Source of the DNA: Clostridium algoriphilum
GTDB taxonomy: Bacteria > Bacillota > Clostridia > Clostridiales > Clostridiaceae
Direction of reading: 5' to 3'
Assembly (NCBI RefSeq): GCF_020443705.1
Contig: NZ_JAIZZK010000006.1
Span: forward strand, 62,001-126,000
DNA length: 64,000 bases
In this document: positions 1-9,238 of the stretch, one piece after another
How the letters are laid out: every line of letters begins with the position of its first letter
Numbering within the stretch: position 1 is the stretch's first letter
Translations under genes and position numbers: made by a program
Notes under the pieces: model-generated
What the model was told of the DNA's origin: nothing
Databases searched by the model: none
The model's input: the letters and a program-made list of their open reading frames with translations, nothing else

Positions 1-924
1 TTGTCCGCTGAGAGTGAACAGTTAATTAAGCCGGAGGATATTTTATACCATGTTGAAGCAATAACGGAGCTCTTTATTAATGAAGGTGATTACGTAAACA
101 AAGGAAAGGCTCGTATAAGATATATTAAGGAAAGAATGGGTGAGGAAAGATTTTTAAACTGTTATAATAGTTATTTAGAAAAAGTTAAGGCTAAAGAAAA
201 TCTAAAAATTAAAGTAGAGAATAAGGTTTATGACAAAGTTGGTATTAAAACCTCTATAAAAAGTTGGAGACTATTTTCACAAAAACAAAACGGATTATAC
301 AGTGTATATGTTCACCCAATGGGAGGTCAATTAAAAAGTGAGCATTTGAAACTAATAATTGATGAAATAGAGACTATGGATGACGTAGAAATAAGACTCG
401 CTATGACAGAAGGATTGTATATTAGAAATTTAAATGGCAAAGAAGCTGAGATATTACTTAGATTAACTGAGGGAATGGGTGGAAATACAGCGCTAGAATG
501 TTCTGTTGCTTGTATTGGAGTTCCTACTTGTCAGATGGGAATTTTAGAAAGTCAGCGTACGTTAAAGGAAATATTAAGCTATTTTAAAGAAAATAATTTA
601 ACAAAAGATATACTACCTAGTGTTCATATATCAGGATGTACTAATTCTTGTTCTGTGCATGAAATAGGTTTAATTGGGTTTTGTGGCAAGAAGAAAAGAG
701 TACAAGATGAACTTACAAATGTATTCGAATTACACTTTGGCGGAGATCTTGGAATAGGTAAAACTAAGCTTAGTAAAAATTATGGTGATATTAAACAAGA
801 GGAAGTACCAAAGTTTTTATTTGAACTTGCAAGTGCTGTAGACAACGCTAATAAAGATTTCACTAGTTGGTCTGAGCAAAATGTAGATGAGTTTAATAAG
901 ATAATAAACAAATATATAGTATAG
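1..924 (+). CDS. Nitrite/sulfite reductase (siroheme, 4Fe-4S), C-terminal part
   Basis: The visible 307 residues are the C-terminal part of a siroheme nitrite/sulfite reductase, a cytoplasmic enzyme carrying out six-electron reduction of nitrite or sulfite. The cluster/siroheme cysteines are visible as CSVACIGVPTC (about residues 167-177) and SGCTNSC (about 210-216). The family is normally about 500-600 residues, so the N-terminal half lies before the window; the TTG at base 1 is simply the first codon seen and is probably not the start. The substrate (nitrite or sulfite) cannot be settled from this half. A hairpin about 85 bases after the stop ends the unit. Confidence 0.85.
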   Translation: MSAESEQLIKPEDILYHVEAITELFINEGDYVNKGKARIRYIKERMGEERFLNCYNSYLEKVKAKENLKIKVENKVYDKVGIKTSIKSWRLFSQKQNGLYSVYVHPMGGQLKSEHLKLIIDEIETMDDVEIRLAMTEGLYIRNLNGKEAEILLRLTEGMGGNTALECSVACIGVPTCQMGILESQRTLKEILSYFKENNLTKDILPSVHISGCTNSCSVHEIGLIGFCGKKKRVQDELTNVFELHFGGDLGIGKTKLSKNYGDIKQEEVPKFLFELASAVDNANKDFTSWSEQNVDEFNKIINKYIV

Positions 925-1007
925 AAGTTTATTCTATAATTATAAAAGGTGTAGAAAATTATTCTTATAAAGTGCAAAATAAAAAACATATATACGATAT
1001 TGTTAAA

Positions 1008-1042
1008 TTAAGGGAACTCTATATAAATTAGAGTTCCCTTAA
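1008..1042. terminator. Hairpin terminator between convergent genes
   Basis: A perfect 13-bp inverted repeat with a 9-base loop (arms TTAAGGGAACTCT and its complement) lies between the reductase gene and a small minus-strand ORF. The U-tract is weak on both sides, so it is probably a bidirectional terminator of moderate strength. Confidence 0.6.
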
Positions 1043-1078
1043 TTGCGATATTAAGCAGTTTAGTAAGTTATATTAAAT

Positions 1079-1207
1079 TTATACAAGTACAGTGGTTAAC
1101 AGTATTTTAACTCCAACGAGTGCTAAAACTGAAGCGACAACACAAAGGGTAATAAAAATGGATGTATTTTTTGACATTTCAGTAACATTCTTATTTTCAG
1201 GATTCAT
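1079..1207 (-). CDS. Small single-pass membrane protein, 42 aa, unknown
   Basis: This short ORF starts with ATG behind a GGAGA-like site. It encodes 42 residues: a polar N-terminus (MNPENKNVTEMSKN) and then one hydrophobic segment of about 25 residues running to the C-terminus. I do not recognise a family. It converges on the reductase gene and is separated from it by the hairpin at 1008-1042. The layout (polar head, one membrane helix, plausible ribosome site) resembles real small membrane proteins, but there is no homology evidence here. Confidence 0.45.
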   Translation of the reverse strand: MNPENKNVTEMSKNTSIFITLCVVASVLALVGVKILLTTVLV

Positions 1208-1765
1208 AATAATTTGTCTCCATTTCTGACCTTATAGGCTATTATATAAATTTAATATTGACCTGATATAATTTTTAAAGTGATATCTTAGTGATGGAAG
1301 CATTGCATTATTTTTATAACAATAACTTCTAAGTATTATATTACTAAATAATTATTACGTTTAGGTGTCAATATTGTAAACAATTTATAACTAATCTAAA
1401 AAAATTACATAATTTTCTCTCATACTAAACGTTTCATAATAGACTAGGGTGGCAGTGACTCATAGATTACTTGTAAATATTATGAATTTATATTAATATA
1501 TACATATAAAGGTTATCCAATAATAAAAAGCATAGTGGATTGGTATGAAGTCGTATTAAATATGGCTTCATGCCTATTTTTGAGAATATTAAAAGCCAAA
1601 ATTGAATTAACAATAGTGGGATAATTCGTCGTCAAAATTTTAATGAACTTAATAAAAAATTAATATTTACCTAAGAAATTTTTAATATTTATTATGTGAT
1701 ATATAAATTATATAATAAGAATTATAAGATAAGAATTAATAATAACAAATAAATGGGAGGCAATC
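1208..1765. other. Non-coding stretch with one terminator-like hairpin
   Basis: This is 558 bases of very AT-rich DNA upstream of the efflux operon. The only structure I see is a hairpin at 1542-1574 (arms GGTATGAAGTC and GGCTTCATGCC, 11 bp counting G-U pairs), followed by TATTTTTG. It is terminator-like on the plus strand. Nothing in between looks coding. Confidence 0.5.
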
Positions 1766-2887
1766 ATGAAAAAGAAAATTATTATTGGCGTTGTTATAGT
1801 GGCTTTAGTAGGTATTATTGCGGGAGTTCAAATTACTTCAAAAAATAGGAAGCAGAGTACAATTGTAAAAATGGAAAAAGTTTCAATAGGCAATGTAAAG
1901 ATGTATTTGTCCACAACGGCTACCATAAAATCTAAAAATGAAAAAGATTATTCGGCATCAGCAACAACTAGGATTTTGAACGTTAAAGTTAGTGTTGGCG
2001 ATATTGTTAAAAAGGGTAATACTCTTTTAACTTACGATACAGCTGATTTAAACAATCAAATAGAGTCTGCCCAAATCACTTATAACGATACTATATCTAA
2101 AAAAAATGATGCATTAAATAAAAACAATGAATCAAAAGATACCATAGCAAATACAGAAGATATTCCTACGAATGCCACAACAATCAGCGCGGCAAAAGCA
2201 AGTGAACTATCAGATGAAAATGTAAAACAACTCAACAATGCTGTTGAATTGGCAAAAACAACTCTTGATGCAGCAAAGAATAAGTTATCACAAAATTCAT
2301 ACATTGCATCTGACATTAATGGGGTAGTAACGGATGTTAATGTTATAAGTGGCCAAACTGGAAGCCAAGAAACGGCTATAATTGTACAGGATATATCAAG
2401 CTTAAAAGCAGTTGTTAAAGTTGGAAAATATGATGCTGCTAAAGTAGAAATAGGTCAACCAGCAACAATTATGAGTAATGGCAAAGTTTATAAAGCTGAG
2501 GTCTCAAAAATCTATCCAACAGCTACAGTTAATACAACAGCAACAGGTGGGGATACAACTTTAACTGTAGAACTTAATGTATTAGAAGCAGCTCCACAGT
2601 TAAAAGTAAACTTTGACTCAGATGTTGATATATTACTTAGGCAAGCACTAGCAGTTGTAAAAGTTCCTGCTGAAGCAATATTAACTAATAAAGATGGATC
2701 AACTTATTTGTTTGTCTCTGAAAATGGTAAGGCAGTTCAAAAAACAGTGGAACTAGGAGTACAATCGGATGCATTTGCGCAGATTGTAAGCGGTGTAAAA
2801 GCTGGCGAGAGTGTAATATTAAATCCAGGAAGCACCATTACAAATGGCATCTTTGTTAAAGATGCTTCAGTTACAGGAGGAAAATAA
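1766..2887 (+). CDS. MacA/HlyD-family periplasmic adaptor-like subunit of an ABC efflux system
   Basis: A 373-aa membrane-fusion (HlyD/MacA) protein. An N-terminal signal anchor (about residues 4-22) is followed by a barrel-sandwich/lipoyl half motif around residues 65-95, an alpha-helical hairpin rich in Asn/Lys/Ala (about 100-175), the returning lipoyl half, and a beta-barrel and membrane-proximal domain to the C-terminus. In Gram-positives such proteins sit outside the membrane and serve a MacB-type transporter in export of peptides or drugs. It starts with ATG after GGGAGG. Its stop overlaps the ATG of the ATPase gene (ATAATGA), showing translational coupling. Substrate unknown. Confidence 0.85.
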   Translation: MKKKIIIGVVIVALVGIIAGVQITSKNRKQSTIVKMEKVSIGNVKMYLSTTATIKSKNEKDYSASATTRILNVKVSVGDIVKKGNTLLTYDTADLNNQIESAQITYNDTISKKNDALNKNNESKDTIANTEDIPTNATTISAAKASELSDENVKQLNNAVELAKTTLDAAKNKLSQNSYIASDINGVVTDVNVISGQTGSQETAIIVQDISSLKAVVKVGKYDAAKVEIGQPATIMSNGKVYKAEVSKIYPTATVNTTATGGDTTLTVELNVLEAAPQLKVNFDSDVDILLRQALAVVKVPAEAILTNKDGSTYLFVSENGKAVQKTVELGVQSDAFAQIVSGVKAGESVILNPGSTITNGIFVKDASVTGGK

Positions 2888-3579
2888 TGATTGAAGTAAA
2901 AGATATATTAAAAAGGTATGTAACTGGTGATATTGATTTTACTGCACTTAAATCGGTAAGTCTTAAAGTTAAAAAGGGCGAATTCACTGCGATTATGGGA
3001 CCTTCAGGTTCTGGAAAATCAACTTTTATGAATATCTTAGGATGTTTGGACAGAATGGACGCAGGTACATATTTTTTAAACGGTCAAGATGTTTCAAATC
3101 TTGAAGATAATCAACTTGCCCTAATTAGAAACAAAGAAATAGGATTTGTATTTCAAGCATTTAATTTACTTCCAAGAATATCTGTACTTGAAAATGTAGA
3201 ACTTCCAATGCTTTATGCAGGGATATCACCGAAAGAAAGAAGACTACGAGCACTCTCGGCACTTGGAAAAGTTGGGCTTAGCGATAGAGTGAAACACAGG
3301 CCTAATGAAATATCTGGTGGCCAAAAACAAAGAGTTGCAATTGCAAGAGCAATGGTTAACAATCCTGCAGTTATTATGGCCGATGAGCCAACAGGTAATC
3401 TAGATACAAAATCTTCAATTGAAATTATGAAAATATTTCAAAAGTTAAATTCAGAAGGCTCAACCATATTGATGGTTACGCATGAAGATGATATAGCAAA
3501 ATGTGCAAAAAGAGTTGTAAGATTCCTAGATGGAGATATAGTTGATGATTACCCTGTTGAGGGAAGAACAATATTATAG
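2887..3579 (+). CDS. MacB-type ABC transporter ATP-binding protein
   Basis: A 230-aa ABC ATPase of the LolD/MacB group. Walker A is GPSGSGKST at residues 38-46, the signature is SGGQKQR, and Walker B (VIMADEPTGNLD) carries the PTGNLD signature typical of the MacB/LolD/FtsE group. Its start overlaps the adaptor gene's stop, and the matching permease follows after 46 bases. It should supply ATP hydrolysis for the FtsX-like permease at the inner face of the membrane. Confidence 0.9.
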   Translation: MIEVKDILKRYVTGDIDFTALKSVSLKVKKGEFTAIMGPSGSGKSTFMNILGCLDRMDAGTYFLNGQDVSNLEDNQLALIRNKEIGFVFQAFNLLPRISVLENVELPMLYAGISPKERRLRALSALGKVGLSDRVKHRPNEISGGQKQRVAIARAMVNNPAVIMADEPTGNLDTKSSIEIMKIFQKLNSEGSTILMVTHEDDIAKCAKRVVRFLDGDIVDDYPVEGRTIL

Positions 3580-3625
3580 ATAATATATTAAACGCATACT
3601 TTTCACAATGAAATGGAGGGCAGTT

Positions 3626-4855
3626 ATGAACATCTTAGAGAGTTTCAAAATGGCTATTTCTAGTATTCTATCAAATAAAATGAGATCTTTTCTCACAATG
3701 CTGGGAATTATAATAGGAATAAGCTCAGTAATTACTATTGTTTCTCTTGGTAATGGGGGAAAAAATTATATTGCAGAACAATTTGCTAAAATGGGATCAA
3801 ATACAGTTACGTTAACTGTAGATTCTTCAAAAATAGAGCAGACAAGTGATTACTTTACGCTTGATGATGTTAAGCAAATAAAAAATAGGGTTGATACAGT
3901 TAAGTATATTTCTCCGACTGTATCAGAGAAGGGAACAGCGAGAACTGATACTAAAACTAGTACAGCAAATATTACCGGTGTTAACACAGATTATTCATTG
4001 ATAAGTAATGTAGAGATTGTCTACGGAAGATTTCTAAATGATAGAGAAGTTGAGGAAGGTAAAGCAGTTGTAGTAATTGACCAAACCTCAGCAATATCAT
4101 TATTTGGAACTGATGATGCTGTAGGGAAGTCATTTAAATTAGGACCTGTAGCATCAAGCAAGAGTGCTACTGTTGTTGGTGTTTCAAAAGCAAGCAGCAT
4201 GTTTAGCGGAAGTGGTGGTCCACCAAGTAGAAGTGGGAATAGTACACCAACCCTCGTAACAGTACCAGTTACATTTTTGAAAACTTTATATCCAATAGAT
4301 TTTAATATTTCGACGCTTAGTGTAGCATCCACGTCTCAAGAGAACTCGGTGCAAACTGGTAATGATGCCTTGAAAATTGTTCAGGATAAACATGACAATA
4401 AGACTCCAGATCTTTATAAGGCTACTAATTCAGCTAGTATGCTTGCCTCAATTAATCAAGTTTTAGGAATATTTACGAGCTTTCTTAGTGCTGTGGCAGC
4501 TATATCTCTTTTAGTTGGAGGCATTGGTGTTATGAATATAATGTTAGTTTCAGTAACTGAAAGGACAAGAGAAATTGGTATTAGAAAAGCAATAGGGGCT
4601 ACAACTAATGCTATATTATTTCAATTTTTAACTGAATCTGTTATTTTGTCGCTTATAGGTGGACTTATAGGAATGATACTTGGTATAGTGGCAGCTCAAA
4701 TAATAGGATCTTTTGCAAATATTGTTCCTAGTGTCTCAATCATTGTTGTCTTAGAAGTCATATTGTTCTCGTCAGCGGTTGGTGTATTCTTTGGAATTTA
4801 TCCTGCAAGGAAAGCTGCAAAATTAAATCCTATAGATGCACTGCGTTATGAATAG
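3626..4855 (+). CDS. MacB/FtsX-type ABC permease
   Basis: A 409-aa permease with the MacB plan: one N-terminal membrane helix (residues about 17-40, with MLGIIIGI), a large extracytoplasmic domain (about 45-270), then three C-terminal helices ending in the family motif around GIYPARKAAKLNPIDALRYE. I place the start at the ATG at 3626, not the in-frame ATG at 3608, because GGAGGG is correctly spaced from the former. With the adaptor and ATPase it forms a three-gene efflux operon ending at the terminator near 4982. A decayed copy of the same operon type lies at 23.9-24.4 kb. Confidence 0.88.
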   Translation: MNILESFKMAISSILSNKMRSFLTMLGIIIGISSVITIVSLGNGGKNYIAEQFAKMGSNTVTLTVDSSKIEQTSDYFTLDDVKQIKNRVDTVKYISPTVSEKGTARTDTKTSTANITGVNTDYSLISNVEIVYGRFLNDREVEEGKAVVVIDQTSAISLFGTDDAVGKSFKLGPVASSKSATVVGVSKASSMFSGSGGPPSRSGNSTPTLVTVPVTFLKTLYPIDFNISTLSVASTSQENSVQTGNDALKIVQDKHDNKTPDLYKATNSASMLASINQVLGIFTSFLSAVAAISLLVGGIGVMNIMLVSVTERTREIGIRKAIGATTNAILFQFLTESVILSLIGGLIGMILGIVAAQIIGSFANIVPSVSIIVVLEVILFSSAVGVFFGIYPARKAAKLNPIDALRYE

Positions 4856-4981
4856 AACTTAAGGAGGAATTTTCACATAAGAAGTATTGATAAAGCTTAC
4901 GATATAAAATACAATGGGTACCCTTTTCAAAGTACCATATTTAAAAGTAGTAAAAATCATTTAATTAAATATTAGGAACAT

Positions 4982-5021
4982 AAGGAAAAGGTGTTAAAAT
5001 TAAATTTAACATCTTTTCCTT
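4982..5021 (+). terminator. Terminator of the MacAB-like operon
   Basis: A 17-bp hairpin (arms beginning AAGGAAAAGGTGTTAAA, one G-U pair) with a 6-base loop follows the permease gene by about 125 bases. The rest of the 4856-5172 gap is AT-rich. It holds an unused AGGAGGA-like site right after the permease stop, with no ORF behind it. Confidence 0.7.
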
Positions 5022-5172
5022 ATTAATAGAACTAAGTGATAATTTGGTATACTTTGTAATATAATTACACAAATAGATAGTTTATTGAAGGATTTTACAA
5101 AAGAGTATTGAATACTTAATAGAGGTAGATTTTAAGAGAAATTAAAAAACATTGAAGAAGGAGGAATTTATT

Positions 5173-7272
5173 ATGAGTTTATTAATTTTAGCACCAATTT
5201 GTTCTATATTAGCCCTTGGTTTTGCCGGATATCTTGCAAGTAAAGTATTAAAAGAAGATGAAGGAACAGAGCAGATGAAAAAAATTGCTGTTGCTATCAG
5301 AAAAGGTGCAGATGCCTATCTAAAAAGACAGTACACAGGAGTGGCCATCTTCTTTGTAGTTATGTTTGTAGTTCTTGGAATACTTGCGGCATTTGGGTTT
5401 CTTACCCCGGTTGCACCATTTGCATTTATAAGTGGAGGACTCTTCTCAGGTCTCTCAGGCTTCATAGGAATGAAAATTGCCACCCATGCAAATGTTAGAA
5501 CTACACATGCAGCTGGAAAAAGTCTTAACAGTGCTTTAAAAGTTGCTTTTTCAAGCGGTGCAGTAATGGGACTTACTGTTGTAGGTCTTGGACTTCTTCA
5601 TATTAGTATATTTTATTATGTATTGGATTTTATGTATAGAGATTTAGAACCGGCACTAAGAATTCAAAGTATAACAAGTGCGCTTATTACCTGTGGAATG
5701 GGAGCTAGTGCCATGGCATTATTTGCACGAGTTGGAGGAGGAATATTTACTAAAGCTGCAGATGTAGGTGCAGATCTTGTTGGTAAGCTTGAAGCAGGAA
5801 TTCCAGAAGACGATCCAAGAAATCCAGCAGTTATAGCTGATAATGTTGGAGACAATGTTGGAGATGTAGCTGGTATGGGAGCAGACCTATACGAATCCTA
5901 TGTTGGGTCAATAGTAGCCACTACTGCTCTTGCCGTAGCAGCTGGACTTGGAGTTTCGGGTGTTGCAATTCCTATGACTATAGCATCTATAGGCGTACTT
6001 GCATCTATTATTGGAACCTTCTTTGTTAAATCAGGGGAAAAAGCTGAGCAAAAGGGTCTTCTAGCGGCTCTCAGGCGAGGTGTTTATGTAAGTTCTGCAA
6101 TAATTGCGATTCTTTCCTTCTTCCTAGTTTGGAATGTACTTGGATGGAATCACATAGGAGTTTACTTTGCAATATTAAGTGGGCTTATAGCAGGTAATTT
6201 AATTGGGTTTTGTACAGAGTACTTTACATCAGACACATACAAGCCTACTCAAAAATTAGCACAGACAACAACAACTGGTGCAGCCACAGTTATAATAGGT
6301 GGTCTTTCATTGGGAATGATGTCTACTTTCCTTCCTGTTGTAATCGTAGCTACGGCTATAGCAACTAGTTTTTATTTTGCTGGAGGATCAGCAGATTATA
6401 ATATGGGTTTATATGGTGTAGGTTTAGCGGCAGTAGGTATGCTTAGTACACTAGGTATAACATTGGCTACGGATGCTTATGGCCCTGTGGCAGATAACGC
6501 TGGTGGTATTGCAGAAATGACTCATCAGGATCCTATAGTACGTGAGCGAACAGACGCTCTTGATTCTTTAGGAAATACTACTGCAGCTACGGGCAAAGGA
6601 TTTGCTATAGGTTCTGCAGCTTTAACAGCTCTTGCGCTTATCGCAGCATATAAAGATCAAGTAGAGATTATTGTAAAAAAAGAAAATTTAGATTTTGTTC
6701 TTAACTTGTCAATATTAAATCCCGCTGTCCTTATAGGATTATTTATAGGCGGAATGGTACCTTTTGTATTTGCAGCACTTACCATGGATGCAGTAGGTAA
6801 GGCAGCACAACTTATAGTTGTAGAAGTTAGAAGACAATTTAAAGAGATAGTTGGTCTTATGGAAGGTAAAGCAGAAGCTGATTATGCACAATGTGTTGAT
6901 ATTTGTACAAAATCAGCACAAAAGGAAATGATTCTTCCTGCACTACTTGCTATTATTATTCCGTTAGTAGTTGGGTTACTTTTAGGTGTAAATGGAGTGG
7001 TAGGATTACTAGCAGGAGCAACTGTAACAGGTTTTGTACTTGCTATTATGATGGCAAATGCAGGTGGAGCTTGGGATAATGCCAAAAAACATATTGAGGC
7101 TGGAAACCTAGGTGGAAAAGGATCAGATTGTCATAAAGCTGCTGTTGTTGGTGACACTGTAGGAGATCCATTTAAGGATACCTCAGGTCCATCTATAAAT
7201 ATATTAATTAAGTTGCTTTCAATGGTATCAATAGTATTTGCAGCAGTTATTTTGCAGTTTTCAATATTTTAG
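5173..7272 (+). CDS. hppA: Membrane-bound ion-translocating pyrophosphatase
   Basis: A 699-aa membrane pyrophosphatase with about 16 hydrophobic helices. It couples pyrophosphate hydrolysis to export of H+ or Na+. The catalytic loop DDPRNPAVIADNVGDNVGD is at about residues 212-230, and a second acidic site near the C-terminus contains GDTVGDPFKDTSGPS. In GNTTAATGKG (about 467-476) the key position is Ala, where K+-independent enzymes have Lys, so a K+-dependent enzyme is predicted. Whether Na+ or H+ is moved is not settled. The start is the ATG at 5173 because GGAGG is well spaced from it; an upstream TTG is in frame. A single-gene unit with its own terminator. Confidence 0.95.
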   Translation: MSLLILAPICSILALGFAGYLASKVLKEDEGTEQMKKIAVAIRKGADAYLKRQYTGVAIFFVVMFVVLGILAAFGFLTPVAPFAFISGGLFSGLSGFIGMKIATHANVRTTHAAGKSLNSALKVAFSSGAVMGLTVVGLGLLHISIFYYVLDFMYRDLEPALRIQSITSALITCGMGASAMALFARVGGGIFTKAADVGADLVGKLEAGIPEDDPRNPAVIADNVGDNVGDVAGMGADLYESYVGSIVATTALAVAAGLGVSGVAIPMTIASIGVLASIIGTFFVKSGEKAEQKGLLAALRRGVYVSSAIIAILSFFLVWNVLGWNHIGVYFAILSGLIAGNLIGFCTEYFTSDTYKPTQKLAQTTTTGAATVIIGGLSLGMMSTFLPVVIVATAIATSFYFAGGSADYNMGLYGVGLAAVGMLSTLGITLATDAYGPVADNAGGIAEMTHQDPIVRERTDALDSLGNTTAATGKGFAIGSAALTALALIAAYKDQVEIIVKKENLDFVLNLSILNPAVLIGLFIGGMVPFVFAALTMDAVGKAAQLIVVEVRRQFKEIVGLMEGKAEADYAQCVDICTKSAQKEMILPALLAIIIPLVVGLLLGVNGVVGLLAGATVTGFVLAIMMANAGGAWDNAKKHIEAGNLGGKGSDCHKAAVVGDTVGDPFKDTSGPSINILIKLLSMVSIVFAAVILQFSIF

Positions 7273-7325
7273 CTTTAATACATTATTGTACATTGTTGAT
7301 ATGATATATTTAAATATGTCATATT

Positions 7326-7361
7326 AAAAGAGATAGAAGGCATTAGCCTTCTATCTCTTTT
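7326..7361 (+). terminator. Terminator after the pyrophosphatase gene
   Basis: A perfect hairpin with 16-bp arms (AAAAGAGATAGAAGGC and complement) and a 4-base loop, ending in TTTT, begins 53 bases after the hppA stop. Confidence 0.85.
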
Positions 7362-7524
7362 AACTGTTCAGTATTTGTTCCTGTTTTAATATTATTCGTT
7401 ATTATGTGGGAGCAAACTGTGCTTCAACATTTTACAAATTTTATGATTATACTCCAAGCAAAATGGGTAAACTAAATAAGCGCTGAATATCCAGTGTAAT
7501 TTTATAATCGAAGGGAGAAAACTT

Positions 7525-7725
7525 ATGAATAAAAACAATTCAGAAGAAACGAAGCAATTAAATAACCAACCAGGAGCAAATAGAGATGGCAGTGATGCTA
7601 CAAACAGTGATGTAACTAGAATGTATGACGCATCTAGTATGACTAGCGGTCCTGGCGATGCTACTCAAGAAGAAAGAAATAAAGTTAAAGCAGAATCAGC
7701 AGCTAATGGCACTAGTAAAAAATAA
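7525..7725 (+). CDS. Small hydrophilic protein, 66 aa, unknown
   Basis: A 66-aa, very polar protein rich in Asn, Ser, Lys, Glu and Gly, with no hydrophobic core and no cysteine. It is probably disordered. A GAAGGGAG ribosome site precedes the ATG. It is followed directly by a strong terminator shared with the convergent rubredoxin gene. The composition recalls small spore or stress proteins, but I recognise no family motif and infer no function. Confidence 0.65.
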   Translation: MNKNNSEETKQLNNQPGANRDGSDATNSDVTRMYDASSMTSGPGDATQEERNKVKAESAANGTSKK

Positions 7726-7748
7726 TTTTTAGAGACATAAGAAAATAA

Positions 7749-7797
7749 GAAAGCCAGTGAAATTTAATCAATTTATGATTAAACTTCACTGGCTTTC
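7749..7797. terminator. Strong bidirectional terminator
   Basis: Arms of 22 bp with one mismatch (starting GAAAGCCAGTGA) and a 5-base loop, flanked by A-rich DNA on the left and T-rich DNA on the right. It lies between the convergent small-protein and rubredoxin genes and can end both. Confidence 0.85.
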
Positions 7798-7829
7798 AAT
7801 ATTAGTTTTTTGATAGTATCATAAGATTA

Positions 7830-7991
7830 CTATTTTACTAATTCGAAATCATCTTTTGTAACTCCACATAATGGACAAACCCAATCTTCTGGAATATCCT
7901 CAAACTTAGTGCCTGGTTTTATTCCACCATCAGGGTCTCCTATTTCTGGATCATACTCATAACCACAAACTAAACAAACATATTTACTCAT
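7830..7991 (-). CDS. Rubredoxin
   Basis: A 53-aa rubredoxin, a one-iron cytoplasmic electron carrier. The Fe(Cys)4 site is made by C6-x2-C9 and C39-x2-C42 (CLVCGY and CPLCGV), with the usual [10 protein letters not shown] stretch between. Length and spacing are typical. The ATG follows AAGAGGAG. In clostridia rubredoxin passes electrons to rubrerythrin or flavodiiron proteins in oxygen and peroxide defence; a rubrerythrin is encoded in this window at 12333-12872. Confidence 0.95.
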   Translation of the reverse strand: MSKYVCLVCGYEYDPEIGDPDGGIKPGTKFEDIPEDWVCPLCGVTKDDFELVK

Positions 7992-8010
7992 AAAAACATC
8001 TCCTCTTAAT

Positions 8011-8056
8011 TTATTTATTATATACTAATTAACTTATTTATTATATACTAATTAAC
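8011..8056. repeat. Two perfect 23-bp tandem copies
   Basis: The 23-base unit at 8011-8033 (TTATTTATTATATACTAATTAAC split over the line) is repeated exactly at 8034-8056, and seven bases of a third copy follow. It lies just upstream of the rubredoxin start, in its likely promoter region. Confidence 0.9.
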
Positions 8057-8324
8057 TTATTTAATAATAATGATATTATTTCTGTCAATCTTTAAAATAA
8101 TTTAACATTATCAATGTTCATTATACATTACTTCTGATTAATAATGTTAACCAACATTATTATATTTAAACAATATTTTTATTATTCCTATTTGTTTAAA
8201 AATTAAATAGAATAAATATAAAATTTGTGTAGGATAATAAAGAAAGGTAATTAATATTAAATTAATTGCTATAATATTTTCTTGATGTTACAATTATCAC
8301 CGTAAACTTATAAAAATTTAATAT

Positions 8325-8485
8325 CAGCTTTAGGTGCCTTTTAAAAAGGGTTAAAAGGGAAAGTGGTTGAAAGCCACTGCAGCCCACCGCTACTGTATTA
8401 GAAGATGAAATCCAAAAACCATTGGGAAACTGAGAAGGTTGGAGAGTAAGATGATGCTAAAGCCAGTAAACCTGCCTAACGCTTA
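8325..8485 (+). promoter_or_regulatory. Cobalamin (B12) riboswitch
   Basis: The stretch has the conserved AdoCbl-riboswitch blocks in order: TTAGGTGCC, GGGAA..GTGG..GAAAGCCACTGCAGCCC, CGCTACTGTA, GAAGATG, CCATTGGGAAACTGAGAAGG and the B12-box region GATGATGCTAAAGCCAGTAAACCTGCC. It sits about 170 bases before cobU, with an intrinsic terminator between them, so B12 is expected to switch off cobU and the linked importer by premature termination. Confidence 0.93.
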
Positions 8486-8574
8486 AAATTTTAATCTTCG
8501 GAGGGAGGATGAAAAATGCGTAATTTAGCAATAATATTGGGTTATCCAATACACAAAAATTAAATTGCATTATT

Positions 8575-8601
8575 CCACATCTTTGAGGTGTGGTTTTTTT
8601 T
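8575..8601 (+). terminator. Riboswitch expression-platform terminator
   Basis: A stem CCACATC / GGTGTGG with a 5-base loop and eight T residues lies between the B12 aptamer and cobU. In the B12-bound state it should stop transcription. A 15-codon ORF behind GGAGGGAGG (start ATG at 8517) lies between aptamer and terminator; whether it is translated is unclear. Confidence 0.8.
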
Positions 8602-8655
8602 ATTTACTAAATTTTTTGCATAAGTAGCTATTATTAAAATTAAAAGGAGAATACT

Positions 8656-9216
8656 ATGAGAAACATTGTACTCATAACAGGTGGCGCAAGGAGTGGCAAA
8701 AGTTCTTATGCCGAGAAGTTGGCTAAAGAAACTAGAGGTGAGGTACTGTATATTGCAACTTCAATTCCATTTGATGATGAAATGAAAGATAGGGTAAAAA
8801 AACATAAGGAAAGAAGACCTGATAATTGGTCTACTTATGAAGGTTATAAGAATTTAAAACAAGTATTTTATAACACGAAAATTCACTTTGATCTTATTTT
8901 ATTAGATTGTATAACAATAATGGTTACAAATCTTATGTTTGACCGGGCAGGGGATAATTTTGATGATCTTAATAATCAGGCTATAGATAAAATGGAGCTT
9001 GAAATTTTACAAGAGGTAGAGGCCTTTCTTGATGAGGCGGAAAAAAGCTTGAAAACGGTAATTCTCGTAACTAACGAAATTGGTTCTGGAATTGTACCCG
9101 AATATAAGATGTCAAGGGTCTTTAGAGATATTGCAGGTAGAGTAAATCAGTATATCGCATCGAGGGCGGAGGAAGTTTATATGGTGGTTTGTGGTATACC
9201 AATTAAGGTCAAATAG
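8656..9216 (+). CDS. cobU: Adenosylcobinamide kinase / adenosylcobinamide-phosphate guanylyltransferase
   Basis: A 186-aa CobU/CobP enzyme. It phosphorylates adenosylcobinamide and then transfers GMP to give adenosylcobinamide-GDP, the late nucleotide-loop step of B12 synthesis and salvage. The P-loop GGARSGKSS is at residues 9-17, and the family blocks ILLDCITIMVTNLMF and TNEIGSGIVPEYKMSRVFRD (split) are present. It is the first gene behind the B12 riboswitch and is followed after 22 bases by a lipoprotein binding-protein gene, so the operon scavenges and completes corrinoids. Confidence 0.95.
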   Translation: MRNIVLITGGARSGKSSYAEKLAKETRGEVLYIATSIPFDDEMKDRVKKHKERRPDNWSTYEGYKNLKQVFYNTKIHFDLILLDCITIMVTNLMFDRAGDNFDDLNNQAIDKMELEILQEVEAFLDEAEKSLKTVILVTNEIGSGIVPEYKMSRVFRDIAGRVNQYIASRAEEVYMVVCGIPIKVK

Positions 9217-9238
9217 GAGGAATTTATGGAGGTAACCT

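Noticed and set aside
8517-8561. 15-codon ORF between B12 aptamer and terminator as a leader peptide
   Set aside because: It has a good ribosome site, but B12 riboswitches work without one; kept as a remark only.
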